A stretch of DNA of 64,000 nt from 66-474 sp044464225 (GCA_044464225.1 JBIQLN010000005.1:62001-126000), one strand, 5' to 3'. Counted from the first letter of the stretch, positions 8,796-18,681 are shown. The notes: a model not told the origin generated them from the letters alone. Numbers and translations are program-made.

Positions 8796-9491
8796 TCAAT
8801 CGCCGCCCGGCCGGAAACGCTTCACCACCACCGGCACCAGCGCCAGCAGCCCCAGCCCGACCAGCGGCAGCCAGATGTGCGGCTCCGTGATCAGGCCGGG
8901 GCTCAAACCTTGCCCTTCCGCGATGGATTGGCTGAGGCCGGCGCCGATTGCGGTCTCGAACACCAGCATGATCACCCCGCCGAGTGCGGTCGCCAAGGTG
9001 AACAACCAGACCGGACAACGCAGCCACGCCAGCGCGACCGTGACGCCGCCGAACGGAAACAGCGGCACCAGGCGCAGGAAGAGCGTGTACCAGACAGGGT
9101 TGGTTTGATAGCCCTGCCGCACGCGTTCCACGAACTTCGGTGGCGGGCGCTTCCCCGCGCTGAACGCGTGCCGTGCGGCATAAAAAAGCATCAGCGAGCC
9201 GAGCAGCTCGCCTACCAGCGAAAGGCCGATCGCCGGCCCCATCCCGAACAGCATCCCTCCGGCGATGATGATGAACAGCGGGCCGGGGAGCGCCGTCGCG
9301 ATCGAGATCGTCAGGACCACGACGTACACCACGTAGGTGAGCAGGGGATGTGCGGCGATCTGGCGGGACCAGTTCGCCTGTTCGGTCATGATGTGGTGCG
9401 GGGAAAGTTGCTCCAGCATGCCGCTCGCGCCGACGGCGACCCCGATCGCGATCAGGATCACCAACGGAATGAAAGCGCGCAATCGGCTCAT
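8796..9491 (-). CDS. TVP38/TMEM64 family membrane protein (VTT/DedA superfamily)
   Basis: A protein of 231 residues with about five to six hydrophobic segments. The central VTT (SNARE-associated) region is visible as TALPGPLFIIIAGGMLFG and, further on, FLRLVPLFPFGGVTVALA, where the FLRLxPxxPF motif is typical. Family members have been implicated in lipid scrambling or envelope homeostasis. No operon partner is evident. Confidence 0.85.
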   Translation of the reverse strand: MSRLRAFIPLVILIAIGVAVGASGMLEQLSPHHIMTEQANWSRQIAAHPLLTYVVYVVVLTISIATALPGPLFIIIAGGMLFGMGPAIGLSLVGELLGSLMLFYAARHAFSAGKRPPPKFVERVRQGYQTNPVWYTLFLRLVPLFPFGGVTVALAWLRCPVWLFTLATALGGVIMLVFETAIGAGLSQSIAEGQGLSPGLITEPHIWLPLVGLGLLALVPVVVKRFRPGGD

Positions 9492-9577
9492 GGCTCAGGG
9501 GCAAACGAAATGTCCGGAAGCATAGCCGGTCCAACGCGGCCACAGGCAGTGCGCTTCCACGATTGATCCAGATCAAG

Positions 9578-10150
9578 TCAATAACGGGTGCCGCCGCGCG
9601 CGCCGTATTCCGCGAGTACCGCGCGCGCTTCAGCGCGACGAAGGTCGCGCTGCACCCGAATGCCGCGTCGTTCCAGTTCGCCGATCCAGTCCGACGGCAG
9701 CGGGCCCTCGTCGAAGCCGGCCAGGGATTCGGTGTCTTCGGTGCGCGCCGCAACCAGCAGTTCGTTGATGCCGCCCCACACGATCGCGCCGTAGCATTGG
9801 CAGCAGGGTTGCGAACTGGATGCGAGGGTGTAACGACGTCCGTCATCATCGAGGCGGGCTCGTCCAAGCTTCTGCTGCGCACCGGCGAGCGCTACGATTT
9901 CCGCGTGCGCCAGCGACGACTTCAGCAGTTCGACCCGATTGACGCCAACCGCCACCAGGCGCCCGGCATCATCGAATACCGCGGCGCCGAACGGACCGCC
10001 GCTGGCATGGTCGACGTTCGAACGCGCGAGCTGGATCGCCAGCGCGATTCGGTCGTCGGCGTCGGCGTAGGTGCGTTCGAAATCGATCGTTTCCGCGATC
10101 CATGCGGGCAAGGTGCGGACCGGATGCGGCGTCGGGCCATGGTTGTCCAT
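9578..10150 (-). CDS. Nucleoside/nucleobase deaminase (CDA superfamily, guanine-deaminase-like)
   Basis: A zinc-dependent deaminase of 190 residues. The metal and catalytic residues are HAE (in LAHAEIVALAGAQ, near residue 82) and the cysteine pair in SSQPCCQCYGAIVW (near 113-124), the PCxxC pattern of the cytidine/deoxycytidylate deaminase fold. Length and the N-terminal ARSNVDHASGGPFGAAVFDD suggest a purine (guanine or adenosine) deaminase rather than TadA, because TadA usually sits near other genes and is shorter. The exact substrate is inferred, not shown. Confidence 0.82.
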   Translation of the reverse strand: MDNHGPTPHPVRTLPAWIAETIDFERTYADADDRIALAIQLARSNVDHASGGPFGAAVFDDAGRLVAVGVNRVELLKSSLAHAEIVALAGAQQKLGRARLDDDGRRYTLASSSQPCCQCYGAIVWGGINELLVAARTEDTESLAGFDEGPLPSDWIGELERRGIRVQRDLRRAEARAVLAEYGARGGTRY

Positions 10151-10185
10151 GACGCCACGCTAACACGGCCGACCTGAAGGTTCGG

Positions 10186-11229
10186 TCAGCGGCGGGGCGG
10201 GCTGCGTGCTTCGATCGCGTGCAGCAGCCGGAGGCTCCGCGGCGCGGCCAGTCCGCCGTAGTGGGCGTCGATGGCGTCCAATGCGCGCGCCGCCTCTTCG
10301 CGACGTCCGGCATCCAGCAATGCCTCGACGTTGTCGAAGTCGTCGACCAGCGACGCATGGACGCGTGCACGACAGCGGGCCGTTTTCCGGCTGTTCACGG
10401 GCGTCGGCTTCGACAGCAGGTCGAGCGCGCGCGCCAATCCCGACGCATCGGCCAGCGCATGTGCGGTGTGCAGCAAGGTGACTTCTTCGACATGGAACGT
10501 ACACCAGTCCTGCAATGCCGCGCGCGCGCGGACCTGCTGGGCCTGCCGGATGGCATCATCGCCGCCGGTGACGAACACGATGTGCGAGGATTGCTGGAAG
10601 CGATGGAAAATGTCGGAGGGCGGCAGAGGAACCTGCGCCGTCCCGATTGGATCGCTGCCCGCATTGAGGAACGCGCCCCGGAAGACATCCGGATATCCCA
10701 GCGCCAGCCGCAGGGCCACGCGCGCGCCACCCGAGAAACCGCCGATGTATACGCGCCTCCTGTCGACGTGATGGCGCCGCATCACGTTCCACGCCGCCAG
10801 CAGCGCCAAGGGCTCGCGCCGCCGGAGGACATCCGCGTCATTCCCGGATTGCGACGCGCTGACGAAGATCGTGCGGGTCCGGTCCAGGATTCCGATCCAT
10901 TGCGGGGGCACACGCGCAGCGCCCCATGGCGGCACGAACACCAGCAATCCATAACCGGCCGCCGGCGGTGGTCCGGACGGCACGTACATCGCGAAATGCT
11001 GTTGCGACGGATCGAGCGGCGAGGCGGCAAGCGCCCGGCTGCGATCGGCCAGCCGGCCTTCGATGCGCCGCGCCTGCAGCGGACTGACGAGGCGTCGCAG
11101 CAGCTCGCCGTTGCGGGCAAAAGGCGACGTCTGGTCGAACACCACATCGGGGTGCAGCCCGCTCGATGCCGCGCGGGCGCCCATGGCCACCATCGACAGT
11201 GCGATCAGCGCGCGGGAAACGGGATTCAT
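10186..11229 (-). CDS. Secreted alpha/beta hydrolase, esterase or PHB-depolymerase-like
   Basis: A protein of 347 residues from the ATG at 11229, with a signal peptide ending near MGARA. The nucleophile elbow GFSGGAR (G-x-S-x-G) and the preceding DRRRVYIG strand mark an alpha/beta hydrolase of the poly(3-hydroxybutyrate)-depolymerase/feruloyl-esterase type. A TGGDDAI segment may carry the acid and LLHTAHAL the histidine. The last 70 residues look like a TPR-type helical pair. An in-frame TTG at 11244 overlaps the stop of the upstream racemase gene, so the two are probably co-expressed. Substrate unknown. Confidence 0.7.
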   Translation of the reverse strand: MNPVSRALIALSMVAMGARAASSGLHPDVVFDQTSPFARNGELLRRLVSPLQARRIEGRLADRSRALAASPLDPSQQHFAMYVPSGPPPAAGYGLLVFVPPWGAARVPPQWIGILDRTRTIFVSASQSGNDADVLRRREPLALLAAWNVMRRHHVDRRRVYIGGFSGGARVALRLALGYPDVFRGAFLNAGSDPIGTAQVPLPPSDIFHRFQQSSHIVFVTGGDDAIRQAQQVRARAALQDWCTFHVEEVTLLHTAHALADASGLARALDLLSKPTPVNSRKTARCRARVHASLVDDFDNVEALLDAGRREEAARALDAIDAHYGGLAAPRSLRLLHAIEARSPPRR

Positions 11230-11240
11230 GCGGTTCGGCG

Positions 11241-11984
11241 TCAAGTTGCCACTGCGCGATCGAATGCGGCGCGAACGTGCAGCGCGGTGGAGTCGAGATA
11301 ACGCACGCCGCCGCTTTCGAAGACTTCATCTTCGTGCGTGGCGAACGCCAATGGCAGTTCGGTGCATCCCAGATAGACCGCGCTGGAAGGGGGCGCATCG
11401 TCGAGGAACACCTCTGCGGCGATGTCCCCGATGCGGCGTGCCGCGTTGCCGGTCGGCCCGCATCCCAGCGCCTGGATGATCGACTGGACCGCCTCGGCCT
11501 GGTGCCGACGGGGCGGCCCGAAGGCATCGATGCCGCGCCGTTCGAACGCTTCGCGGAAAATCTCCGAGGCCATCACCGTCGCGGTGCCCAGTATCAGGAG
11601 TCGGCGGATGCCCAGCCGCAGGCAGGCATCGGCGGCCGCGTCGAGCATGCTCAGTACCGGGAGGCCGAGGCCACGCGTGATTCCCGCCAGGCGATGATGG
11701 GCGGTATTGCAGGCGATCACCGCAAACGCGGCGCCCGCGTGCTCGAGTCGCTGCAGCCCGGCGCGATGGTAATCGTCGAAGGCGAGCCACGACGCCTCGT
11801 CCGGATCGTGGCCGAGCAACGCCGCGGCCCTGGAGAGGTCGAGCGACTCGATCGAGATCTCGGGCATTTCCGGCGCACCGTCCGGATCGGCACGTCCCTG
11901 CGCCAATCGGCACAACCCCGTGCAGTACGCCGCCGTGGAAGGCCAGGCGATGCCGCCGAGGATGCCGATCTTTTTCATGGCCAC
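11241..11984 (-). CDS. Aspartate/glutamate racemase family protein
   Basis: A protein of 247 residues of the cofactor-independent Asp/Glu racemase superfamily. It starts KKIGILGGIAWPSTAAYC, and the two catalytic cysteines appear in IACNTAHH (first half) and YLGCTELPL (second half), each in the expected context, so it should be an active racemase or isomerase. This is YgeA/aspartate-racemase-like rather than classic MurI. Translation starts at the ATG at 11984 or at the second ATG two codons later. Its stop overlaps a possible TTG start of the hydrolase downstream. Confidence 0.85.
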   Translation of the reverse strand: MAMKKIGILGGIAWPSTAAYCTGLCRLAQGRADPDGAPEMPEISIESLDLSRAAALLGHDPDEASWLAFDDYHRAGLQRLEHAGAAFAVIACNTAHHRLAGITRGLGLPVLSMLDAAADACLRLGIRRLLILGTATVMASEIFREAFERRGIDAFGPPRRHQAEAVQSIIQALGCGPTGNAARRIGDIAAEVFLDDAPPSSAVYLGCTELPLAFATHEDEVFESGGVRYLDSTALHVRAAFDRAVAT

Positions 11985-11986
11985 GA

Positions 11987-12481
11987 TCAGCCCGACGCGG
12001 GAATGTTGGATGTTCCCTCGACGATTTCGACGAAATTGCGCTCCTCCCTCAGGATGAAACGTTTTTCCTGTGCGAAGGCGAAATTCCGTTTGCCCTCGGC
12101 ATCCTGTCGCAAACGTTTCTGGTAAGCCTCGTATGCTGCGAGGTCTTCGAATCCGATCAGCCCCCAGCCGACATCATTGGTGCCTTGCCATGGCAGGAAA
12201 TAGCCGATCAGGTGGCCGCCGCAACGGGGAATGATCTTGCCCCAGTTTTCGGCGTAGGCCTTGAAAGCGTCGCGTTGGAAGGGGTCGATTTCGTAGCGGA
12301 TGATGCAAACGATCTTCATGCGGGGTCTTCCTGCCTGGGGGAATGGCGGGCGGGCACGGCGGGCGGGCACCGGCGATACGCCGACGATTGCAGCGACGGT
12401 GGTCGCGATACCCGCGCCCAGGAACGCCCGTCGCGTCACGTTGCGGGGCGGTTCCTGCTTTTTCGGGGGTGGTGGGGGCAT
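11987..12481 (-). CDS. NIPSNAP-family protein with a Tat-like N-terminal extension
   Basis: The C-terminal 110 residues, from MKIVCIIRYEID, form a complete NIPSNAP domain (ferredoxin-like alpha/beta barrel) with the conserved RCGGHLIGYFLPWQG. The ATG for this core, at 12320, has AGGAAG about 7 bases upstream and is the usual start of the family. The same frame continues upstream by 54 codons and encodes TRRAFLGAG followed by a hydrophobic stretch and an SPVPA-like cleavage site, which looks like a twin-arginine signal. A GTG just before TRRAFL also has an AGGA motif upstream. Whether the long form is made is open. Confidence 0.75.
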   Translation of the reverse strand: MPPPPPKKQEPPRNVTRRAFLGAGIATTVAAIVGVSPVPARRARPPFPQAGRPRMKIVCIIRYEIDPFQRDAFKAYAENWGKIIPRCGGHLIGYFLPWQGTNDVGWGLIGFEDLAAYEAYQKRLRQDAEGKRNFAFAQEKRFILREERNFVEIVEGTSNIPASG

Positions 12482-12576
12482 GCAAGGTCATCTCGAACTG
12501 GACGCGAGGGCGAAGAACCCTCCGCACGTCCATGCTGCGGCTTGCAAGGCATCAATACTTCGATTACCGTAAAACA

Positions 12577-13269
12577 ATGGATGTTGACGACCCTGATGCC
12601 CGTCTTGCCGCCGTGGCGGCAGCCATTGCCGAGCCGGCCAGGACCCGGATGCTGTGCCGACTGCTGGATGGCTGCGCCCGAACCAGCACGGAACTGGCGA
12701 TCGTTGCCGGCGTGAGTCCCTCGACCGCAAGCGTTCACCTGGCCAGGCTGGCCGGGCAGAAGCTGGTCAAGGTGACACCGCAGGGGCGGCATCGCTACTA
12801 CAGTCTTCGCGATACCCACGTGGCCGCGGCCATCGAAGCATTGGCGCTGGTGGCGGGTACCCCGGGTGAGCCCTTCGCACCCGCCACCCCGGACCGTTTG
12901 CGCAGTGCACGAACGTGTTACGACCACATGGCCGGCAGGATTGCCGTGGCGTTGCATGATTCCCTGTTCGAACTGCGCTGGCTGTCCGGAGGCAGCGACA
13001 ACGACTACGAGGTGACGGGCAAGGGCATCGAAGGGTTCGCGGCGCTGGGGGTCGACGTGTCCACGGCGCGCGCCGCCCGGCGGCGGTTCGCCTGCGGATG
13101 CCTGGACTGGAGCGAACGCCGCCCGCACCTCGCGGGCGCACTGGGGGCGGCGTTATTGGCGGGTGCCCTGGGTCGCGGCTGGATGACCCGGGACCTCGAC
13201 AGCCGAGCGCTCGCTGTCACCCGAAAGGGACAGCGGGCCCTGCGCGAACGCTTCGGGATCGAGGCCTGA
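12577..13269 (+). CDS. ArsR/SmtB-type winged-helix transcriptional regulator
   Basis: A protein of 230 residues, longer than a plain ArsR repressor (about 100). The N-terminal half is a helix-turn-helix: TRMLCRLLDGCARTSTELA, then VSPSTASVHLARLAGQKLV and RHRYYSL (wing). The C-terminal half (about 100-230) has several cysteines and histidines (FACGCLDWSERRPHLAG) and resembles the sensor part of YgaV/YczG-like regulators. It is divergent from the NIPSNAP gene, with 95 bases to the long-form start, so it may control it. The ATG at 12577 follows an A-rich stretch without a strong SD. Confidence 0.85.
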   Translation: MDVDDPDARLAAVAAAIAEPARTRMLCRLLDGCARTSTELAIVAGVSPSTASVHLARLAGQKLVKVTPQGRHRYYSLRDTHVAAAIEALALVAGTPGEPFAPATPDRLRSARTCYDHMAGRIAVALHDSLFELRWLSGGSDNDYEVTGKGIEGFAALGVDVSTARAARRRFACGCLDWSERRPHLAGALGAALLAGALGRGWMTRDLDSRALAVTRKGQRALRERFGIEA

Positions 13270-13293
13270 ATGCCGGGCCCGACCGGCGGCGGG

Positions 13294-13458
13294 CTACACG
13301 CCCCGGCGCCGTCCGAAAATCAGCGACACGATGAACAGGATGATGAAGATGACGAACAGGATCTTCGCGATGCTGGCAGCCAGACCCGCCACACCGAAGA
13401 ACCCGAAGAAGCCTGCGATCAGCGCGATGATCAGGAAAACGATGGCGTAATAAAGCAT
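13294..13458 (-). CDS. DUF1328 (YtjA-like) small membrane protein
   Basis: A protein of 54 residues: MLYYAIVFLIIALIAGFFG, a GVAGLAASIAKI turn, then a second hydrophobic helix and a basic tail FGRRRGV. This two-helix pattern is the DUF1328 family, common in proteobacteria and often found among stress-induced genes; its function is unknown. An AGGAG-type SD lies just upstream on the minus strand. It is on the same strand as csbD-like and BON genes. Confidence 0.88.
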   Translation of the reverse strand: MLYYAIVFLIIALIAGFFGFFGVAGLAASIAKILFVIFIILFIVSLIFGRRRGV

Positions 13459-13538
13459 CGGAACTCTCCTTGTGCCAGGACCGTGGCGTTCGTGTCACGT
13501 ACTCGTACCCGCCCGGCCCGATCGTGATGCCGGGAAGG

Positions 13539-13571
13539 CTCCGGACAAGCGGATCCTTCACTTGTCCGGAG
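13539..13571. terminator. Perfect 11-bp inverted repeat between the CsbD-like gene and the DUF1328 gene
   Basis: CTCCGGACAAG (13539-13549) and CTTGTCCGGAG (13561-13571) are exact reverse complements around an 11-base loop. It lies downstream of the csbD-like gene on the minus strand and upstream of DUF1328. No T-tract follows on either strand, so it could be a terminator, an mRNA-end hairpin or an operator. The remaining 285-base spacer (13459-13743) holds nothing else I can support. Confidence 0.5.
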
Positions 13572-13743
13572 GAGGTTCCCGCGGTGTCGGCACACCTGCG
13601 GGGGTGCCTGCCGGGCGTAGAGGGGGATGGCCCGGCGGGCGCGGCTTCATCCTTGAAGTCGGTGGAAACGCCTGCGGCATCTCCGAACTGAAGGCCGGCG
13701 CGCGGACGTCGCGATTCCGTGCGAACGTCCGCACGCCGACACC

Positions 13744-13989
13744 CTACAGCCCTTGCTCGAATTCGCGCACCTGCAATCGCGCTTCCTGCCGATCGACGCC
13801 ATAACGATCCTGCAACACGCGCGCGAGATATTCCGCGCTGCCGTCGGCAAACAGGACGTCGTCGGCAGTGAGTTTGCGCCAGCGGCCCCGCAGCTTGCCG
13901 GAGATCGCCGTCCATTCCTTCCGGATCCGGTCGTCCCCGGCTGCCACCTTCCGCGATTCGACAGGGGGATTGAATTCGATGGTGGGCAT
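13744..13989 (-). CDS. CsbD-like general stress protein
   Basis: A small hydrophilic protein of 81 residues with the CsbD-type core IRKEWTAISGKLRGRWRKLTADDV, followed by YLARVLQDRYGVDRQEAR. CsbD proteins accumulate in general stress; biochemical function is unknown. The gene starts 3 bases after the BON-domain gene stop, so the two are an operon. Confidence 0.8.
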   Translation of the reverse strand: MPTIEFNPPVESRKVAAGDDRIRKEWTAISGKLRGRWRKLTADDVLFADGSAEYLARVLQDRYGVDRQEARLQVREFEQGL

Positions 13990-13992
13990 GAT

Positions 13993-14340
13993 TCAGTCCT
14001 TGGACTTCAAGCCGGATGCGTCGACGTCCTTCACGCCCTTGACGCTCTTCGCGACGGCGACGGCTTTGTTGACGGCGTTTTCCGTGTCCAGCACGCCGGT
14101 CAAGGTCACCACGCCATCCACGGTCTTCACCGTGACGTCCATGCTCTTGACGCCCTTGGTGGTGGCGAGTTCGCTTTTCACCTTGGTTGTGATCCAGGCG
14201 TCGCTTACGGCCTGGCCCGCATCGGACGAATGATCGGTCGTGGGTGCGGACTGCTGGGCCGCCAGTGCCGTGCCCGTGGATATACCGAAGCTGACCGCGA
14301 CGGCGAGCGCGATGAAAGCAAAGTGGCGAGAGTGGTTCAT
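13993..14340 (-). CDS. Secreted BON-domain protein (OsmY-like)
   Basis: A protein of 115 residues with a signal peptide (to about residue 28, ending ALAAQ) and one BON domain (about 45-115): DAWITTKVKSELATTKGVKSM and VTLTGVLDTENAVNKA. BON domains bind phospholipid or act in periplasmic envelope maintenance; OsmY is the best-known single/double BON stress protein. The ATG at 14340 has GGAG about 8 bases upstream. The 286 bases from here to glnS (14341-14626) hold no convincing gene. Confidence 0.88.
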   Translation of the reverse strand: MNHSRHFAFIALAVAVSFGISTGTALAAQQSAPTTDHSSDAGQAVSDAWITTKVKSELATTKGVKSMDVTVKTVDGVVTLTGVLDTENAVNKAVAVAKSVKGVKDVDASGLKSKD

Positions 14341-14626
14341 CGTGTTCTCCTGTTGTGTTCGAGTGCAGAGCCGCTGCGCGGCGATGCGCATCGAACGTAG
14401 CAACAGGAAAATGACCGATCGCTAACCGCGGCTTTGCGCGGACCGATTCGATACCGCGCTCGTTCAGGTTCGGGACGCGGGGCTTGCGGAAAGCCACATG
14501 AAACGCGGGTTTCCCGGGGGAGGCGAGTGCCGCAACGGGCAGCCGAATCTTCAGGATCCGTTCGGATTCAGGTAAAGAATCCGTCGCGCCTGCGTGACAA
14601 GCGCGCGAAGGCGGCACGCCCGGAAA

Positions 14627-16360
14627 TCAGCGGGAGCGCTGTGACCACGTGTCGCGCAAGGTCACTGCGCGATTGAACACGGGACGGTTGCCCGAATGGT
14701 CGTAACGGTCGGCGACGAAGTAGCCGGTGCGTTCGAACTGGAAATGTTGCTCGGGCGCGGCATCGCGGAGCGAGGGCTCGAGGTGCGCACGTACGCTGCG
14801 GCGTGAATCCGGGTTCAGGTGATCCAGCCAGGTCTTGCCGTCGGCATCGTCTTCGGGGTCGGGGGTGTCGAACAGACGATCGTACAGGCGCACTTCTGCT
14901 TCGATCGCGTGTTTCGCGCTGACCCAGTGGATGGTGCCCTTCACTTTGCGATCGGCGCCTTCCATGCCGTGGCGCGAGCCGGGGTCGAGCGTGCAGCGGA
15001 GTTCCGAGGCGTCGCCCGAGGCGTGCCTGACCACTTCCTCGCAGCGCACGATGCCGACGCCGCGCAGCCGCACTTCGCCGCCGGGCACCAGTCGCTTGAA
15101 ACCTTTCGGCGGTACTTCGGCAAAGTCCTCGCGTTCGATGAGGACGTCGCGCGCGAACGGCACCTCGCGGGTGCCGAACGAGTCGTCCTTGGGGTGGTTC
15201 GGAAACACCAATGTTTCCTCGTGATCGTCCGGAAGGTTGCTGATCACGAGCCGGAGCGGATCGAGTACCGCCATCCGGCGCGGCGCACGGGCGTCGAGAT
15301 CCTCGCGCACGCAGTTCTCGAGTACCGCGTAGTCGATGACGCTGTTCTGCTTGGAGAGCCCGGCGCGCTCCCAGAACGCGCGGATCGCGGCGGCGGTGAA
15401 GCCGCGCCGGCGTACGCCGGCCAGCGTCGGCATCCGCGGATCGTCCCAACCGTCCACGCGCTTGTCGGTCACCAGTTCCAGCAGCTTGCGCTTGCTCATG
15501 ACCGTGTAGGAAAGATTGCCGCGCGCGAATTCGATCTGACGCGGTTTCGACGGCACCGTGCGCAGGCCCTTTTCGACCAACGGCTGCCACAGCTCGGGGT
15601 GGTTCGGAAAATCCACGTTGTCCACGCACCAGTCGTACAGGGGGCGGTGGTCCTCGAACTCCAGCGTGCAGAAGGAGTGCGTGATGCCTTCGAGCGCATC
15701 CGACAGTGAATGGGCGAAGTCGTACATCGGATAGATCGGCCAGGCGTCGCCGGTGTTCTGGTGCGTCACTTTCCGGATGCGATACAACGCAGGGTCGCGC
15801 AGGTTGATGTTGCCGGACGCCATGTCGATCCTGGCGCGCAGCGTGCGTGAACCGTCGGCGAATTCGCCGGCGCGCATGCGGCGGAACAGGTCGAGGTTCT
15901 CTTCGACCGAACGATCGCGGTACGGCGAATCGCGGCCGGGCTCGGTAAGCGTGCCGCGAAATTCGCGTACCTGTTCGGCATCGAGATCGTCCACGTAGGC
16001 CTTGCCGTCCTCGATCAGCTTCAACGCGGCGCGATAAAGCGCTTCGAAGTAATCGGACGCGTGGCGCAGCTCGCTCCATTCGAAACCGAGCCAGTGCACC
16101 GAATCCTTGATGCCTTCCACGAACGCCGGGTCTTCCCTGCCGGGATTGGTGTCGTCGAGGCGCAGGTTGCAGGTGCCGCCGAATTCGCGTGCGATCCCGA
16201 AATCGAGGCAGATCGCCTTGGCGTGGCCGATGTGCAGATGGCCGTTCGGTTCCGGCGGGAAGCGCGTGGCCACGCGGCCGCCGTGCCGGTTCGAGGCCTG
16301 GTCGGCCAGCACGATCTGCCGGATGAAATTGGTGACGACGGGGGCGTGTTCGTCCGCCAT
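14627..16360 (-). CDS. glnS: Glutaminyl-tRNA synthetase
   Basis: A class I aminoacyl-tRNA synthetase of 577 residues (about 20 longer than E. coli GlnS). The HIGH motif is at residues 43-46 in EPNGHLHIGHAKA; the KMSKS equivalent is VMSKRKLLEL in the middle of the protein. The C-terminal half is the anticodon-binding beta-barrel domain. Direct charging of tRNA-Gln indicates that the indirect Glu-tRNA-Gln route is not needed for Gln. It is divergent from the DUF2007 gene (79-base gap). Confidence 0.97.
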   Translation of the reverse strand: MADEHAPVVTNFIRQIVLADQASNRHGGRVATRFPPEPNGHLHIGHAKAICLDFGIAREFGGTCNLRLDDTNPGREDPAFVEGIKDSVHWLGFEWSELRHASDYFEALYRAALKLIEDGKAYVDDLDAEQVREFRGTLTEPGRDSPYRDRSVEENLDLFRRMRAGEFADGSRTLRARIDMASGNINLRDPALYRIRKVTHQNTGDAWPIYPMYDFAHSLSDALEGITHSFCTLEFEDHRPLYDWCVDNVDFPNHPELWQPLVEKGLRTVPSKPRQIEFARGNLSYTVMSKRKLLELVTDKRVDGWDDPRMPTLAGVRRRGFTAAAIRAFWERAGLSKQNSVIDYAVLENCVREDLDARAPRRMAVLDPLRLVISNLPDDHEETLVFPNHPKDDSFGTREVPFARDVLIEREDFAEVPPKGFKRLVPGGEVRLRGVGIVRCEEVVRHASGDASELRCTLDPGSRHGMEGADRKVKGTIHWVSAKHAIEAEVRLYDRLFDTPDPEDDADGKTWLDHLNPDSRRSVRAHLEPSLRDAAPEQHFQFERTGYFVADRYDHSGNRPVFNRAVTLRDTWSQRSR

Positions 16361-16439
16361 GGCGAGTCCTGCGGTGTGAAGCCTGCAAGTTTAACGAGGT
16401 GTGCTTGCGAATGTCCCGGGGAAGGATTAGCTTCTTCCC

Positions 16440-16718
16440 ATGCGAACCGTCTACCACGCGGAAGGCATCGTCGATGCGCACCTGGTCAAGGATGCGCTGG
16501 AGCAGGCCGGCATTCCGGCGTTCGTCAACGGCGAATACCTGATCGGCGGAATGGGGCAGTTGCCGGCACGCGATTTCCTGACCGTCAGCGTGCCCGACGT
16601 GGCAGCGGAAGCGGCGCTGCCGGTGGTGCGGGAGGTCGGCGAAATGTTGCGTTCGCCGGCCGCGGAACCCGCCGAAGACACGCTGCTCCCGCTGTACCCC
16701 GCGCCCGTGGCCACTTGA
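16440..16718 (+). CDS. DUF2007 putative signal-transducing protein
   Basis: A protein of 92 residues. MRTVYHAEGIVDAHLVKDALEQAGI followed by AFVNGEYLIGGMGQLP is the DUF2007 fold (a small PII-like ferredoxin domain), with a Pro/Glu-rich tail. The function is unknown. Its TGA stop overlaps the proposed TTG start of apt, implying co-translation. Confidence 0.8.
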   Translation: MRTVYHAEGIVDAHLVKDALEQAGIPAFVNGEYLIGGMGQLPARDFLTVSVPDVAAEAALPVVREVGEMLRSPAAEPAEDTLLPLYPAPVAT

Positions 16719-17275
16719 ACGCGGCCGCGGCGAGCGCGGAGATCGACGACGCGCTGCGTGCGCGGCTCGCCGCCCGCATCCGCGATGTTCCCGATTTTCC
16801 GTCGCCGGGGGTGCTGTTCAAGGACATCACGCCGCTGCTGGCCGATGCCCGGGCCTTGCGCGATTGCGTGGACGCGTTGGCGATGCCTTGGCGCGACGCC
16901 GGGCTCGATGCGGTTTGCGGCATCGAGGCGCGCGGCTTCGTCTTCGGCGCGGCGCTGGCGCGCGCGATGGATGTCGGTTTCGTGCCGCTTCGCAAGGCCG
17001 GCAAATTGCCGGCGGCGACGCGCAGCGTCGAATACCTTCTCGAATACGGCTCCGCACGCCTCGAGGCCCACACGGATGCGCTCACACCCGGCGCGCGCGT
17101 GCTGATCGTGGACGATGTGCTGGCGACCGGCGGCACGCTGGCGGCCGGCTTCGAGCTGGTGCGAAGCCTCGGCGCCGAAGTCGCGGGCGCCGCGGTGGTG
17201 ATCGAACTGACATTCCTCGAAGGCCGCGCACGCTGGCCCGCGGATGTGCCGCTGCACGCATTGATCCGCTATTGA
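16715..17275 (+). CDS. apt: Adenine phosphoribosyltransferase
   Basis: A purine-salvage enzyme of 186 residues that makes AMP from adenine and PRPP. The N-terminal IRDVPDFPSPGVLFKDITPLL and the PRPP loop VLIVDDVLATGGTL are diagnostic, and IEARGFVFG and PLRKAGKLP lie between them in the expected order. The start is taken as the TTG at 16715, which overlaps the DUF2007 stop and gives the family's usual length; no ATG is available in a better place. A following 198-base spacer holds a repeat element. Confidence 0.94.
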   Translation: MNAAAASAEIDDALRARLAARIRDVPDFPSPGVLFKDITPLLADARALRDCVDALAMPWRDAGLDAVCGIEARGFVFGAALARAMDVGFVPLRKAGKLPAATRSVEYLLEYGSARLEAHTDALTPGARVLIVDDVLATGGTLAAGFELVRSLGAEVAGAAVVIELTFLEGRARWPADVPLHALIRY

Positions 17276-17328
17276 CCGCCTGCGCTTTTGCAGGTCGGAC
17301 TCCGGGCTTTTTGCGCAGCCGACAATCA

Positions 17329-17434
17329 TTGCGAAAACGTTGGGCTTCCGCCGATGGAGCAGGCGTCGGTTGGCGCTGAGCGGGTTTCATCCGCGAAGCC
17401 CAACAATCATCGCGGCGTTGGGCTTCCGCCGATG
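17329..17434. repeat. Intergenic repeat with inverted and direct copies of GTTGGGCTT
   Basis: GTTGGGCTTCCGCCGATG occurs at 17339-17356 and again from 17417 to 17434. Between them CATCCGCGAAGCCCAAC ends at 17404, a near-perfect reverse complement. CAATCATTGCG and CAATCATCGCG flank the copies. This REP-like element lies between the convergent apt and protease genes and could fold into a strong hairpin, perhaps serving as a bidirectional terminator. Confidence 0.65.
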
Positions 17435-17473
17435 AGGCCGGCGCCAATCCAACCTGCATATCGTCTGTCCAAC

Positions 17474-18652
<1,179 letters not shown>

Positions 18653-18681
18653 GGAAGGAGGTCTCGTCGAGCGCCGTCGGA

